This document shows, in pieces, positions 1-7,549 of a stretch of DNA of 64,000 nucleotides (position 1 is the first letter of the stretch; each line of letters opens with the position of its first letter). The notes beneath the pieces were generated by a model, which was not told the origin of the DNA, ran no database searches, and was given only the letters and a program-made list of their open reading frames with translations. This stretch comes from Algoriphagus litoralis (GTDB lineage Bacteria; Bacteroidota; Bacteroidia; Cytophagales; Cyclobacteriaceae), in the NCBI RefSeq assembly GCF_003259255.1, contig NZ_QGOL01000012.1:62001-126000 (forward strand). Direction: 5' to 3'. Position numbers and translations under genes: made by a program.

Positions 1-231
1 AAAGGAGAAATCGAGCAGATCAGAGGAGTAAACAGTGACTATTCTGTTCAAAAACTTTTGGAAAAAGAACTGATTGAAATCAAAGGGAAATCTGAGGGAG
101 TCGGAAAGCCGTTAATTTATGGCACATCTAATAAATTCATGGAATATTTTGGAATCAATTCCATCCAAGATTTGCCTCAGCCGAAAGACTTTTCCCAACC
201 AGAAAATCAAATCGGGGAAGAGCGAGATTAA
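1..231 (+). CDS. scpB: ScpB C-terminal end (partial)
   Basis: This is the last 76 codons of a gene that enters from the left edge. The reading frame is open from base 1 and ends at TAA 229-231. The peptide contains IRGVNSDYSVQKLLEKELIE followed by GKSEGVGKPLIYGTS and FMEYFGI. This matches the second winged-helix domain of the segregation and condensation protein ScpB, which with ScpA and SMC organises and separates chromosomes. The tail after the domain is short and polar. The gene converges on the next gene, with only two bases between the stop codons. The call rests on motif recognition of the C-terminal half only. Confidence 0.85.
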   Translation, partial: KGEIEQIRGVNSDYSVQKLLEKELIEIKGKSEGVGKPLIYGTSNKFMEYFGINSIQDLPQPKDFSQPENQIGEERD

Positions 232-233
232 TT

Positions 234-857
234 TTAGATGGGCTTGACTTTTGCCAGCCTCGATACAAGGTATTTTCTACCGCTTTTAACCTCCTCACAT
301 ACTATCCGAGTTCTTCTCGTTTCACCTTTTTTGAATATTCTACCTGTCAGGAGGAATTCTTTTCCCGGTAAAAGATCTGAAAGAAAAATGAGGTCAGATT
401 TAGAATCACTTTTCAGATCATACTTGCTCATCTCCTTCATCAGGAATAAATCCCGAGCAGAACTAGCTGAGGGGTTTAGCATGTGCGTCCTGAGGGGAAT
501 AAGGATGTCCTTCGGAAATACCGAATCGATTAAAATGGGACTCATTAATTTTTGAAACTCATTTTTCCATTCCATACCATGAGGAGCAAGTGTGCTTCCA
601 AACTTTTCGAAAGTGCGCAAATGAGCAACCTCATGGATGTAGGTCAGAACGAATTGAAATACATTCAAATCCGAATTGATGGTGATGGTTTGGATTTTTC
701 TGTCTCTTTGGTACCGAAAATCGCCAAATTTAGAAGATCTTGGTTTTTGAACCTTGAAAAAAAAAGGAGTTCTCTCCCAAAGACTAATGCAATATGAGAC
801 GGCTCCGAGTGGTATATGCTTTTCAAAAAGTTTGGTGAGCTGCTCTTTAGATGTCAT
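234..857 (-). CDS. SprT-like zinc metalloprotease domain protein
   Basis: A protein of about 207 residues with a zincin motif HEVAH near residues 75-79 and a further histidine in APHGMEW near residue 93. This is the HExxH plus downstream His arrangement of the SprT-like family. Family members are putative metal-dependent proteases or DNA-protein crosslink factors, but the cellular role of bacterial SprT is unsettled. The ATG at 857 is preferred over an in-frame TTG at 866 because a GGGGGA stretch lies just before it. The C-terminal part, after about residue 150, looks like the small beta domain that often follows SprT. There is no signal peptide, so it should be cytoplasmic. Confidence 0.75.
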   Translation of the reverse strand: MTSKEQLTKLFEKHIPLGAVSYCISLWERTPFFFKVQKPRSSKFGDFRYQRDRKIQTITINSDLNVFQFVLTYIHEVAHLRTFEKFGSTLAPHGMEWKNEFQKLMSPILIDSVFPKDILIPLRTHMLNPSASSARDLFLMKEMSKYDLKSDSKSDLIFLSDLLPGKEFLLTGRIFKKGETRRTRIVCEEVKSGRKYLVSRLAKVKPI

Positions 858-870
858 GTCCCCCAAAAAT

Positions 871-900
871 AAAAAAAGAGTCCCGATTTCGGGACTCTTA
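871..900 (-). terminator. Intrinsic terminator of the small lipoprotein gene
   Basis: A stem AAGAGTCCCGA / TCGGGACTCTT with a tiny loop, read on the minus strand and followed by a run of seven T. It lies just downstream of the lipoprotein gene and just upstream of the SprT-like gene, so it separates their transcripts. Confidence 0.85.
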
Positions 901-923
901 ATTTCTTTCCGTTTTCGGATGAA

Positions 924-1115
924 TTACTGAGCTGGAGTAGCAGCAGTAGTGTCAGCAGCAACAGCAGTAGTGTCTACAGCAGGAGCTTCTTCAACAACTG
1001 GAGTCTCTTCAACTACTACAGTTTCTTCAACTGTAACTTCTTCTGTTGTCTTGTTACCGCAAGAAGCAGTAGCGATCAAGCCAGCGATTGCGAAAATTGC
1101 AAATACTTTTTTCAT
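924..1115 (-). CDS. Small acidic Val/Glu/Thr-rich lipoprotein
   Basis: A 63-residue protein with a Lys-rich start, a hydrophobic segment (VFAIFAIAGLIA) and a lipobox ending in TASC-G near residue 19. This predicts signal peptidase II processing and lipid anchoring. The mature part is low complexity, built from EE, VV, VEE, PVVEE and TTA repeats, and has no recognisable domain. Short lipoproteins of this kind are frequent in Cytophagales and usually unnamed. A clear TAnnTTTG promoter lies upstream and a strong terminator downstream, so it is a single-gene unit that is probably well expressed. The function is unknown; a spacer-like or cell-envelope role is only a guess. Confidence 0.8.
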   Translation of the reverse strand: MKKVFAIFAIAGLIATASCGNKTTEEVTVEETVVVEETPVVEEAPAVDTTAVAADTTAATPAQ

Positions 1116-1141
1116 TTTTTGTGGTTTTCTTAATTACACCG

Positions 1142-1173
1142 CAAATGTACTGGTATTATTCATAATAGTACAA
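1142..1173 (-). promoter_or_regulatory. Bacteroidota-type promoter of the small lipoprotein
   Basis: On the minus strand TTG (1173-1171) and TACATTTG (1149-1142) are separated by 21 bases, close to the Bacteroidota -33/-7 pattern. Transcription would start roughly 20 bases before the ATG at 1115. Confidence 0.6.
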
Positions 1174-1191
1174 GCGCCATCCAAATATTTT

Positions 1192-2505
1192 TTATTTGTT
1201 TTTGTAAACAATTTTTATAGGAACTCCCTCGAAATCAAAGTTTTCTCTCAGTCGGTTCTCCAAATACCGAGTATAAGGTTCCTTGATGTATTGTGGTAGA
1301 TTGCAAAAGAAGGCAAATACCGGATTTTTGGTAGGTAATTGGGTTACATATTTAATCTTGATGTATTTTCCTTTCCATGCCGGAGGTGGGTATTTTTCGA
1401 TCTCCTGGAGTAGGATATCATTCAACTTTGAGGTGGTAATTCTGCGGGTTTTATTTTCATACACCTTGGTTGCCAATTCAATAGCTTGGAAAATTCGCTG
1501 TTTTTCCACCACTGAGGTGAAAATGATCGGAATCCATTTATTTTCCCCCAGTCTGTCGATCATGTCATCCTTGATTTTCCCCATGGTTTTGTGATCTTTC
1601 TCGATCAGATCCCATTTATTTACCATGATCATGACTCCCTTGTTATTTTTAATGGCAAGGCTGATCAAATTGATGTCTTGAGCTTCCAAACCCCGGGTAG
1701 CATCTACCATGACTATGATCACATCGGACTCTTCGAGGGTTCTGAGAGATCGCATCACTGAATAGAATTCTACATCTTCCTTCACTTTGGCCTTTTTTCT
1801 GATGCCCGCCGTATCGGTAATTATAAAGTCCTGACCAAAAAGCTTATATCGGGTGTGAATAGCGTCACGTGTAGTTCCAGCTTCGTCAGTGACGATAGAT
1901 CGCTCATGCCCCAGTAGTGCGTTTAGGAAAGATGATTTTCCGACATTCGGTCTTCCTAGGATTGAGATTTTGGGAATTCCTGCATCAGGATCTTCTATTC
2001 CTTCATCTTGGAAGTGCTTTACGACTTCATCAAGGAGTTCTCCTGTACCACTTCCACTTGCGGCTGCAATGGGGTAAATTTCAAAGTCGCTGATTCCAAG
2101 AGAATAAAACTCATGGGCCATCATCGCTTTCTCCCGGTTGTCCGCCTTATTTGCGACAATGAACAAGGGTTTTTTACTTCCCCTGAGTTCATTGGCGAAT
2201 TCCATGTCCAGATCGGTCAACCCGTCAATACAGTCCACCACAAACAGGATGACATCTGCCTCTTCGATGGCAAGTTTTACTTGCTTTCGGATTTCTGCTT
2301 CGAAGACATCCTCAGAACCAGTTACATAACCTCCAGTATCGATTACAGAGAAGAATTTGCCAGACCATTGGGCGTGCCCGTAATGTCTGTCACGAGTGAC
2401 TCCGCTCATGTTATCCTCAATGGCTTTGCGCTCTTCTACCAGTCGGTTGAAAAGTGTGGATTTGCCGACATTAGGTCTGCCAACGATTGCTACAATATTT
2501 GCCAT
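1192..2505 (-). CDS. der: Ribosome biogenesis GTPase Der (EngA)
   Basis: A 437-residue GTPase with two consecutive G domains, each with a P-loop: GRPNVGKST at residues 8-16 and GRPNVGKSS near residue 184. Both domains have DTxG switch motifs (DTGG and DTAG) and NKxD motifs (NKAD, NKWD). A KH-like C-terminal domain follows from about residue 350. Der is essential for late 50S ribosome assembly. Length and domain order are standard for the family. The ATG at 2505 lies three bases from the stop of era, so the two genes form an era-der transcript on the minus strand. No anomaly is seen. Confidence 0.97.
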   Translation of the reverse strand: MANIVAIVGRPNVGKSTLFNRLVEERKAIEDNMSGVTRDRHYGHAQWSGKFFSVIDTGGYVTGSEDVFEAEIRKQVKLAIEEADVILFVVDCIDGLTDLDMEFANELRGSKKPLFIVANKADNREKAMMAHEFYSLGISDFEIYPIAAASGSGTGELLDEVVKHFQDEGIEDPDAGIPKISILGRPNVGKSSFLNALLGHERSIVTDEAGTTRDAIHTRYKLFGQDFIITDTAGIRKKAKVKEDVEFYSVMRSLRTLEESDVIIVMVDATRGLEAQDINLISLAIKNNKGVMIMVNKWDLIEKDHKTMGKIKDDMIDRLGENKWIPIIFTSVVEKQRIFQAIELATKVYENKTRRITTSKLNDILLQEIEKYPPPAWKGKYIKIKYVTQLPTKNPVFAFFCNLPQYIKEPYTRYLENRLRENFDFEGVPIKIVYKNK

Positions 2506-2507
2506 GA

Positions 2508-3401
2508 TTAAGATGGGTCGTACCCGAATTTTTTTAGTTTTAATTTATTTTTGCGCCAGTCCTGTTCGACTTTGACGAAGGTCTCCAGAAACACTTTTTT
2601 CCCGAAAAACTTCTCCAATTCCGCTCTGGACTCAATCCCGACTTTTTTCAGCATTTTTCCTTTATCTCCGATCAGGATGCCTTTTTGGCTGTCCCGCTCA
2701 CAAAAGATGGTTGCCCTGATTTTGATTATGGATTCCTCTTCATAGAAATCCTCAATCGAAACTTCAGTGCTGTATGGGATTTCCTTTTTGTAGTTTGTGA
2801 AAATCTTTTCCCGAATGATCTCGGAAGCAAAGAACCGTTCTGGCCGGTCAGTTAGTTCCTCTTTGTCATAATAGGGCGGGTGTATGGGCAATCTATCGAG
2901 GATTTCTTGGATAATCCGCTCAGTATTGAATTTCTCCAATGCCGAAATAGGAATTACACTTACAGACTTGATTCGTGAGGTCCAATAGGCAGTTACTTCG
3001 TCGAGTTGACCTTCTTTAGCTAGATCGATCTTGTTAATCACCAATAGTACCGGAACCCCGGATGCGTTGATTTTGGTGATCACATCCTCGATTTCCTCCT
3101 CGGTTTCATACAGGTCGGTGACAAAAACGATGACATCCGCATCTTCCAAGGAGATGTTGACAAAGCTCATCATATTCTTATGAAGCTCATATTTTGGTTT
3201 GAGCATCCCAGGCGTATCAGAAAAAACGATTTGGTATTCGTCTGTATTGATCAGCCCGAGGATCCTATGACGGGTGGTTTGAGCTTTGGATGAAATGATT
3301 GAAAGGCGCTCACCCACAAGGATATTCATGAGTGTGGACTTGCCGACATTGGGCTTGCCTACAATATTTACAAATCCGGCTTTATGCGTTGGGGAAAGCA
3401 T
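2508..3401 (-). CDS. era: GTPase Era
   Basis: A ribosome-maturation GTPase that binds the 3' end of 16S rRNA and helps 30S assembly. The protein has about 297 residues. A P-loop GKPNVGKST starts near residue 15, followed by DTPG and NKID motifs, and a type 2 KH domain fills the last third (GILIGDKGKMLKKVG). The ATG at 3401 is chosen over an in-frame TTG at 3422 because the TTG lies inside the -7 promoter element and would add only a Lys-rich leader. It is the first gene of the era-der unit. Confidence 0.96.
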   Translation of the reverse strand: MLSPTHKAGFVNIVGKPNVGKSTLMNILVGERLSIISSKAQTTRHRILGLINTDEYQIVFSDTPGMLKPKYELHKNMMSFVNISLEDADVIVFVTDLYETEEEIEDVITKINASGVPVLLVINKIDLAKEGQLDEVTAYWTSRIKSVSVIPISALEKFNTERIIQEILDRLPIHPPYYDKEELTDRPERFFASEIIREKIFTNYKKEIPYSTEVSIEDFYEEESIIKIRATIFCERDSQKGILIGDKGKMLKKVGIESRAELEKFFGKKVFLETFVKVEQDWRKNKLKLKKFGYDPS

Positions 3402-3419
3402 TTTTATTATTTTTTTTTG

Positions 3420-3427
3420 CAAAGGTA
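3420..3427 (-). promoter_or_regulatory. -7 element of the era-der promoter
   Basis: TACCTTTG on the minus strand is an exact match to the Bacteroidota TAnnTTTG element, 18 bases before the era ATG. No matching -33 TTG is seen. It diverges from the tRNA promoter about 25 bases away. Confidence 0.55.
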
Positions 3428-3428
3428 C

Positions 3429-3458
3429 TTGATTTTGGAGAGATAGTCCTTACCTTTG
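3429..3458 (+). promoter_or_regulatory. Promoter of the initiator tRNA
   Basis: TTG (3429-3431), a 19-base spacer and TACCTTTG (3451-3458) form a textbook Bacteroidota promoter. Transcription would begin only a few bases before the mature tRNA 5' end at 3470. Confidence 0.75.
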
Positions 3459-3469
3459 CATCACAATAT

Positions 3470-3542
<73 letters not shown>

Positions 3543-3544
3543 CT

Positions 3545-3585
3545 AAAAACCCCTTATACAAAATGTATATGGGGTTTTCTTTTTT
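3545..3585 (+). terminator. Terminator after tRNA-fMet
   Basis: AAAACCCC and GGGGTTTT form the base of a hairpin whose inner part (TATACA/TGTATA) also pairs. It is followed by CTTTTTT on the plus strand. Confidence 0.85.
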
Positions 3586-3672
3586 AGCCTATTTGGAGGG
3601 TTTAGAAGCCTTTTGATTCATTTTTATATTGAAAAAATCTTCCTCTATGTTCAAAAAAGAAAAATCCAATTT

Positions 3673-3990
3673 TTACTCTGCGTTTTTGGAATAAAAGGCT
3701 GCTATTGCCTCCCAGTCCTCATCTGAGCATAAAGGGATGTAGTTAATCTTAAATTTTAGAAGTTTTTCCTGACGGGATTTTAAGATTTGAGCACTCTTCG
3801 CCAATTTTTTCTGAAAAAAAATTCTTGAAAGCCCTGTCTTGATCTTTGAAGCTGCTCTTCTGTGGATTCTTCGAGCTGCTAGATAATTTGCTCCTTTGAC
3901 TGCGAGCCTGGGAAGATTTTTTTCCTTCTGGTCCTGTTGCTTAAAAAACTTTCCTCCACTTTTTAAAAATTCGTTACTTGCCCTTACCAC
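3673..3990 (-). CDS. Doubtful small basic protein
   Basis: An open frame of 105 codons starting with GTG at 3990. The GTG is preceded by AAAGGAGAAG at a spacing suitable for ribosome binding, which is unusual for this genome. The peptide is rich in Lys and Arg through residue 75 (RRIHRRAASKIK, FFQKKLAKS), then becomes more ordinary (IPLCSDEDWEAIAAFY). No domain is recognised, and there is no signal peptide or membrane segment. The frame lies between the tRNA terminator and a perfect 44-bp palindrome that could be its control region. It may be a real small nucleic-acid-binding protein, or chance coding in a noncoding stretch. Confidence 0.35.
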   Translation of the reverse strand: MVRASNEFLKSGGKFFKQQDQKEKNLPRLAVKGANYLAARRIHRRAASKIKTGLSRIFFQKKLAKSAQILKSRQEKLLKFKINYIPLCSDEDWEAIAAFYSKNAE

Positions 3991-4051
3991 TTGCTTCTCC
4001 TTTCACTTTTGTTTATTCCCAAATTGAATTTAACTACAAGGTAAGCATCTC

Positions 4052-4095
4052 GGAATTCTCAAAAATACCCAGTACTGGGTATTTTTGAGAATTCC
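4052..4095. repeat. Perfect 44-bp palindrome with no spacer
   Basis: Bases 4052-4073 are the exact reverse complement of 4074-4095. The centre reads TACCCAGTACTGGGTA, flanked by an A/T run and then GAATTC on each side. The central TACCC-N6-GGGTA layout resembles paired sites of NarL/LuxR-type regulators. It lies about 60 bp upstream of the doubtful gene ending at 3673 and about 130 bp downstream of the GlxA-type regulator gene, and it is not followed by a T run on either strand. Confidence 0.9.
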
Positions 4096-4225
4096 AGCTC
4101 ACTAGCAAAAACAATTACGATACGTTTGATGTTCTTGGATCTTTTTTTAAAAATTTATTTTTCACGATCCTCAATTTTTAAGCTACAGCAAAAAAATGGG
4201 TGCAAAGGGAAAGATAAAAAAGGGT

Positions 4226-5206
4226 CTAATTTGGTCTTGAGAGTTTGTTGTATTTCTTCCGATATTCCACTGGAGTGATTCCTGTGACTTTTTTGAAAGT
4301 CATTCGAAAAGCCTTCGAATCCGTATATCCGACGTCAAACATCACTTCATTTATGTTTTTCAGGCTTCCTTCAAAGCTTCGTTTTGCAGCCTCAATCTTT
4401 ACACGTTGGATGTATTCCAGTACAGAGTTGTTGGTGACCCGCTTGAATCGCCGCTCAAAACTTCTTCTTCCTATGGCCACGGCCTCTGCTAGTTCTTCTA
4501 TGGAGATTCGCTGATCGAAGCGTTCCTCGATGATTTCTTGGGCTTTTCTTATTTGCGGATCTGCATGGTTTTTTTGTCCTTGAAAAATGGCAAATGAGTT
4601 TTGGTTGGCTCGGTCAATATCAATTGCAAAATATTTAGAGAGAAGGATAGCCATTTCGCGGTCAACAAACTTTTCAACCAAGTGCAACAGCAAATTCCAG
4701 TAGGAATTGGCCCCGCCACTCGAATAAACCCCTGAATCCTCGGTTACAATGCTACCGTCCATCACTTCTACATCAGGGAATTGCAACCGAAACCGATCCA
4801 TGAATCCCCAGTGGGTGGAGCATTTTCGACCGGTCAAAATCCCTGTCGATGCAAGAAAAAATGCACCAACGCAGAGGGAAGCTATTTCAGCTCCGGATTT
4901 AAACTGGGATTGAATCCATGGAATAAATAATTTGTTGGCTTCAATCGCCAAGTCAAAATCACCGAATAATGGAGGAATTATGATTAAGTCAGCGTTGCCA
5001 GTTTGATTTAAGAGCACGTCGGGCTTTATGGAAAATCCAGCAGATCCCGGGTGGATTTGACTTGAAATGCCTACGAGTTGAGTTTCGAAAACAGGAGATT
5101 TTCCTTGTTGATGTAAGAAAAAATTAACCGTGTCAAAACAATATTGAGTTCCGGCGATAGCTTGGACCACTGAATGCTCCATAGCTAGGATGTAAATTTT
5201 TTTCAT
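4226..5206 (-). CDS. GlxA family transcriptional regulator (DJ-1/PfpI + AraC HTH)
   Basis: A 326-residue regulator. The N-terminal domain (about 1-190) is of the DJ-1/PfpI class I glutamine amidotransferase-like type, with the nucleophile-elbow segment SLCVGAFFLASTGILTG and the following STHW. The C-terminal third (about 220-320) is an AraC-type double helix-turn-helix (ISIEELAEAVAIGRRSFERR, then GYTDSKAFRMTFKKVTGITP). Family members act as cytoplasmic transcription activators whose amidotransferase-like domain senses an unknown small molecule. The gene diverges from the SRPBCC and VOC genes across 113 bp, which suggests that it controls them. The sensed ligand cannot be read from the sequence. 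Confidence 0.9.
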   Translation of the reverse strand: MKKIYILAMEHSVVQAIAGTQYCFDTVNFFLHQQGKSPVFETQLVGISSQIHPGSAGFSIKPDVLLNQTGNADLIIIPPLFGDFDLAIEANKLFIPWIQSQFKSGAEIASLCVGAFFLASTGILTGRKCSTHWGFMDRFRLQFPDVEVMDGSIVTEDSGVYSSGGANSYWNLLLHLVEKFVDREMAILLSKYFAIDIDRANQNSFAIFQGQKNHADPQIRKAQEIIEERFDQRISIEELAEAVAIGRRSFERRFKRVTNNSVLEYIQRVKIEAAKRSFEGSLKNINEVMFDVGYTDSKAFRMTFKKVTGITPVEYRKKYNKLSRPN

Positions 5207-5284
5207 CCTTAAATGTAAAAATTACTGTCGCAAATCACCCTTTGATTGTCTGAAATGTGTAGGCATTTCGCCAAAAAAGGATTG

Positions 5285-5292
5285 TAGGTTTG
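5285..5292 (+). promoter_or_regulatory. -7 element before the SRPBCC gene
   Basis: TAGGTTTG matches TAnnTTTG exactly and lies 27 bases before the ATG at 5320. No -33 TTG at the usual distance is seen. Confidence 0.5.
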
Positions 5293-5319
5293 TACTTTAA
5301 TGTTCTTGAATACAGCACT

Positions 5320-6195
5320 ATGTCAACTAAACCGAAATCAAAAATCACTGTCGTAGCAGAAATCTCTGCTCCTGTAAACCAAGTTTGGACTGCCTATACC
5401 TCTCCTTGGCATATCGTCAACTGGAATTGTGCAAGTGAAGACTGGCATTCTCCGTCTGCCAAAAACGAACTGGAACCGGGTGGTAGTTTCTCCTATCGAA
5501 TGGAGGCGAAGGATGGGTCGATGGGATTCGACTTTGAAGGAGTATTTCAAAAAGTCCAACCCAATGAATTGCTGAGCTATGTCATGGCCGATGGGCGTGA
5601 AGCTTTTGTTGAATTTGAAGATCGAGGCAAGGGGACTAAAGTGACAGTACTATTCGAAGCAGAGGAGATGAATTCTGAAGAATTACAGCGTGAAGGTTGG
5701 CAGGCAATCCTTGACAATTTCAAGCAGTACGTTGAAGGCTTTCAGCATGATTCCATGCATTTTGAAATAGAAATCGAGGCTCCAGTTTCCAGAGTTTTTG
5801 AACTCATGCTGGCGGATAAATCCTACCGGGATTGGACCACAGCATTTTCTCCCGGATCCTATTTCAAAGGAGACTGGATAAAGGGTTCTAAAATTCTTTT
5901 TCTCGGTCCGGGACCTGACGGCAAAGAAGGGGGGATGGTGTCAAGAATTGCTGAGTGTATCAAAGACAAGTATGTCTCCATTGAGCATCTGGGACTCTAT
6001 GCGGATGGAAAGGAAATCACTTCTGGTCCGGATGTGGAAAGTTTTGCAGGTGCTACCGAGAATTACAGTTTCCTAGATAAGGGAGATACTACCTTGGTCA
6101 AAGTCGACTTTATTTCGGGTGGAGAATACAAGGAAATGTTTGAGCAAATGTGGCCCAAAGCTCTTCAGAGACTAAAGGAAATCTGCGAACAATAA
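5320..6195 (+). CDS. Tandem SRPBCC (AHSA1-like) domain protein
   Basis: A 291-residue cytoplasmic protein made of two START-like SRPBCC domains. The first covers about 8-135 (VVAEISAPVNQVWTAYTSPWHIVNWN, GFDFEGVFQKVQPNELLSYV); the second runs from about 145 to the end (FEIEIEAPVSRVFELMLADK). The Ahsa1-homologue branch binds small hydrophobic ligands or acts as a co-chaperone, and individual members are rarely characterised. The ATG at 5320 is preferred because the upstream in-frame TTG lies in the promoter. It sits 9 bases before the VOC gene and forms an operon with it, divergent from the GlxA-type regulator. Confidence 0.85.
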   Translation: MSTKPKSKITVVAEISAPVNQVWTAYTSPWHIVNWNCASEDWHSPSAKNELEPGGSFSYRMEAKDGSMGFDFEGVFQKVQPNELLSYVMADGREAFVEFEDRGKGTKVTVLFEAEEMNSEELQREGWQAILDNFKQYVEGFQHDSMHFEIEIEAPVSRVFELMLADKSYRDWTTAFSPGSYFKGDWIKGSKILFLGPGPDGKEGGMVSRIAECIKDKYVSIEHLGLYADGKEITSGPDVESFAGATENYSFLDKGDTTLVKVDFISGGEYKEMFEQMWPKALQRLKEICEQ

Positions 6196-6204
6196 CTCTC
6201 CGTC

Positions 6205-7044
6205 ATGAAGACTCAAATTTATCACTGTATTTGGTCTGATGGGAAAGCAAAGGAGGCCGCTGAATTTTATGTTTCCATTTTTCCTCATGCAGAAATCCAA
6301 GAATCAAATTCCCTAGTGACTACCTGGTCATCGTCCGGACAGCAGTTTATGATGCTGAACGGAGGACCAATATTTCATCCGAATCCTTCGATTTCTTTTT
6401 ATTCTGTTTTGGATTCAGAAATGCAAATCAATGAAATATGGGGTAAATTAAGCCAGGGAGGAAAAGTGCTCATGCCCTTGGATGTCTATCCATGGGCATC
6501 CCGATACGGATGGGTGGAGGATCAATATGGAGTAAGCTGGCAGCTGACTCTGGACAAGCCCGAAGGTATTTCTGAACGGTATTATCCAGCATTTATGTTT
6601 ACAGGATCTCAATTTGGTCAGGCTGAATCTGCCATTAACCATTACCTATCGATTTTTGAAGATGCCTCACTTCGGTTTATTTCTCGATATGGCGCAGATC
6701 AGGCTTCGCAGGAAGGAAAAATCAACCATGCACAATTTATCCTCAATGAGCAGCTTTTTATTGCCATGGACAGCAATCTGGACCACAACTTCAATTTTAC
6801 GGAGGGAGTTTCTTTAGTTGTGGAGTGTGAAAATCAGCAAGAAATCGACTACTACTGGAATGAATTAAGCCAAGGTGGCATCGAAAGCCAATGTGGATGG
6901 CTCAAGGATAGGTTCGGAGTTTCTTGGCAAATTGTGCCGGCTGTTTTAAAAAGCTTGATGTCTGATCCTGATCGTTCTCCCCGCGTGATTCAGGCTTTTT
7001 TAAAAATGAAAAAATTTGATATCGAGATGTTAGTAAATTCTTAA
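6205..7044 (+). CDS. Tandem VOC (PhnB/3-dmu-9_3-mt-like) protein
   Basis: A 279-residue protein with two vicinal-oxygen-chelate domains of the PhnB-like type. The first (about 1-120) has IYHCIWSDGKAKEAAEFYVSIF and RYGWVEDQYGVSWQL; the second (about 125-260) repeats the pattern, ending in CGWLKDRFGVSWQIVP. PhnB-like proteins are fold relatives of glyoxalases, and most have no assigned reaction. The two copies within one chain may replace the usual homodimer. The gene is co-transcribed with the preceding SRPBCC gene and ends in a shared bidirectional terminator. A detoxification or stress role is only an inference from the neighbourhood. Confidence 0.85.
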   Translation: MKTQIYHCIWSDGKAKEAAEFYVSIFPHAEIQESNSLVTTWSSSGQQFMMLNGGPIFHPNPSISFYSVLDSEMQINEIWGKLSQGGKVLMPLDVYPWASRYGWVEDQYGVSWQLTLDKPEGISERYYPAFMFTGSQFGQAESAINHYLSIFEDASLRFISRYGADQASQEGKINHAQFILNEQLFIAMDSNLDHNFNFTEGVSLVVECENQQEIDYYWNELSQGGIESQCGWLKDRFGVSWQIVPAVLKSLMSDPDRSPRVIQAFLKMKKFDIEMLVNS

Positions 7045-7047
7045 ATT

Positions 7048-7076
7048 AATAAGGCTGTCTCATCGACAGCCTTATT
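7048..7076. terminator. Bidirectional terminator between VOC and DoxX genes
   Basis: A perfect 12-bp stem AATAAGGCTGTC / GACAGCCTTATT with a five-base loop lies between convergent genes and touches the stop codon of the DoxX gene. The A/T ends supply the U-tract in both directions. Confidence 0.85.
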
Positions 7077-7466
7077 TTACTTTTTTTTCAACGAATCCAA
7101 GGCATATTTCCCCGCACCAAAAGCCAGGATTCCTAAGAATACGCAAACATAAAGTAATGGCAGCTCTTTTTTGCCAAATGGATCATTCCAATGGGCATAA
7201 AATGCCGCAGTCAGCATCGTGATAATCAGAGGGATGGTCGCAAGTCTAGCTTTAAATCCAACCATGACCAAAACAGCGCAGATCACCTCTGCAAAAATTG
7301 CCATACCAAGCGAAATCTCAGGTCCTAATCCAAAAGGGTCTGCAAATTTCACAGGACCCTCACCAAGCAATCTGCCGATTTTTGGAATGCCGTGAGTCAG
7401 CATCATTCCGCCAGCTCCGAGTCGAATAAGTAGAAGTGTAAGGTCTTTCAATAAGTCGTTTTTCAT
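7077..7466 (-). CDS. DoxX family membrane protein
   Basis: A 129-residue integral membrane protein with four hydrophobic segments. It has the DoxX family layout: an opening helix LLIRLGAGGMMLTHGIPKI, a middle EVICAVLVMVGFKARLATIPLIIT, and a closing LLYVCVFLGILAFGAG. The DoxX/SURF4-like family is named after a thiosulfate:quinone oxidoreductase subunit, but most bacterial members are uncharacterised. It lies 83 bp downstream of prmC on the same strand and may be read from the same message. No redox cofactor motif is visible. Confidence 0.85.
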   Translation of the reverse strand: MKNDLLKDLTLLLIRLGAGGMMLTHGIPKIGRLLGEGPVKFADPFGLGPEISLGMAIFAEVICAVLVMVGFKARLATIPLIITMLTAAFYAHWNDPFGKKELPLLYVCVFLGILAFGAGKYALDSLKKK

Positions 7467-7549
7467 AGCCGTCTAGTTGGTTTAAAGCGAACTTAAAATT
7501 TGATAAGGATTGATAAAAGAAGTTTTTGCCAAAAGTAGGGAAGACCCTG

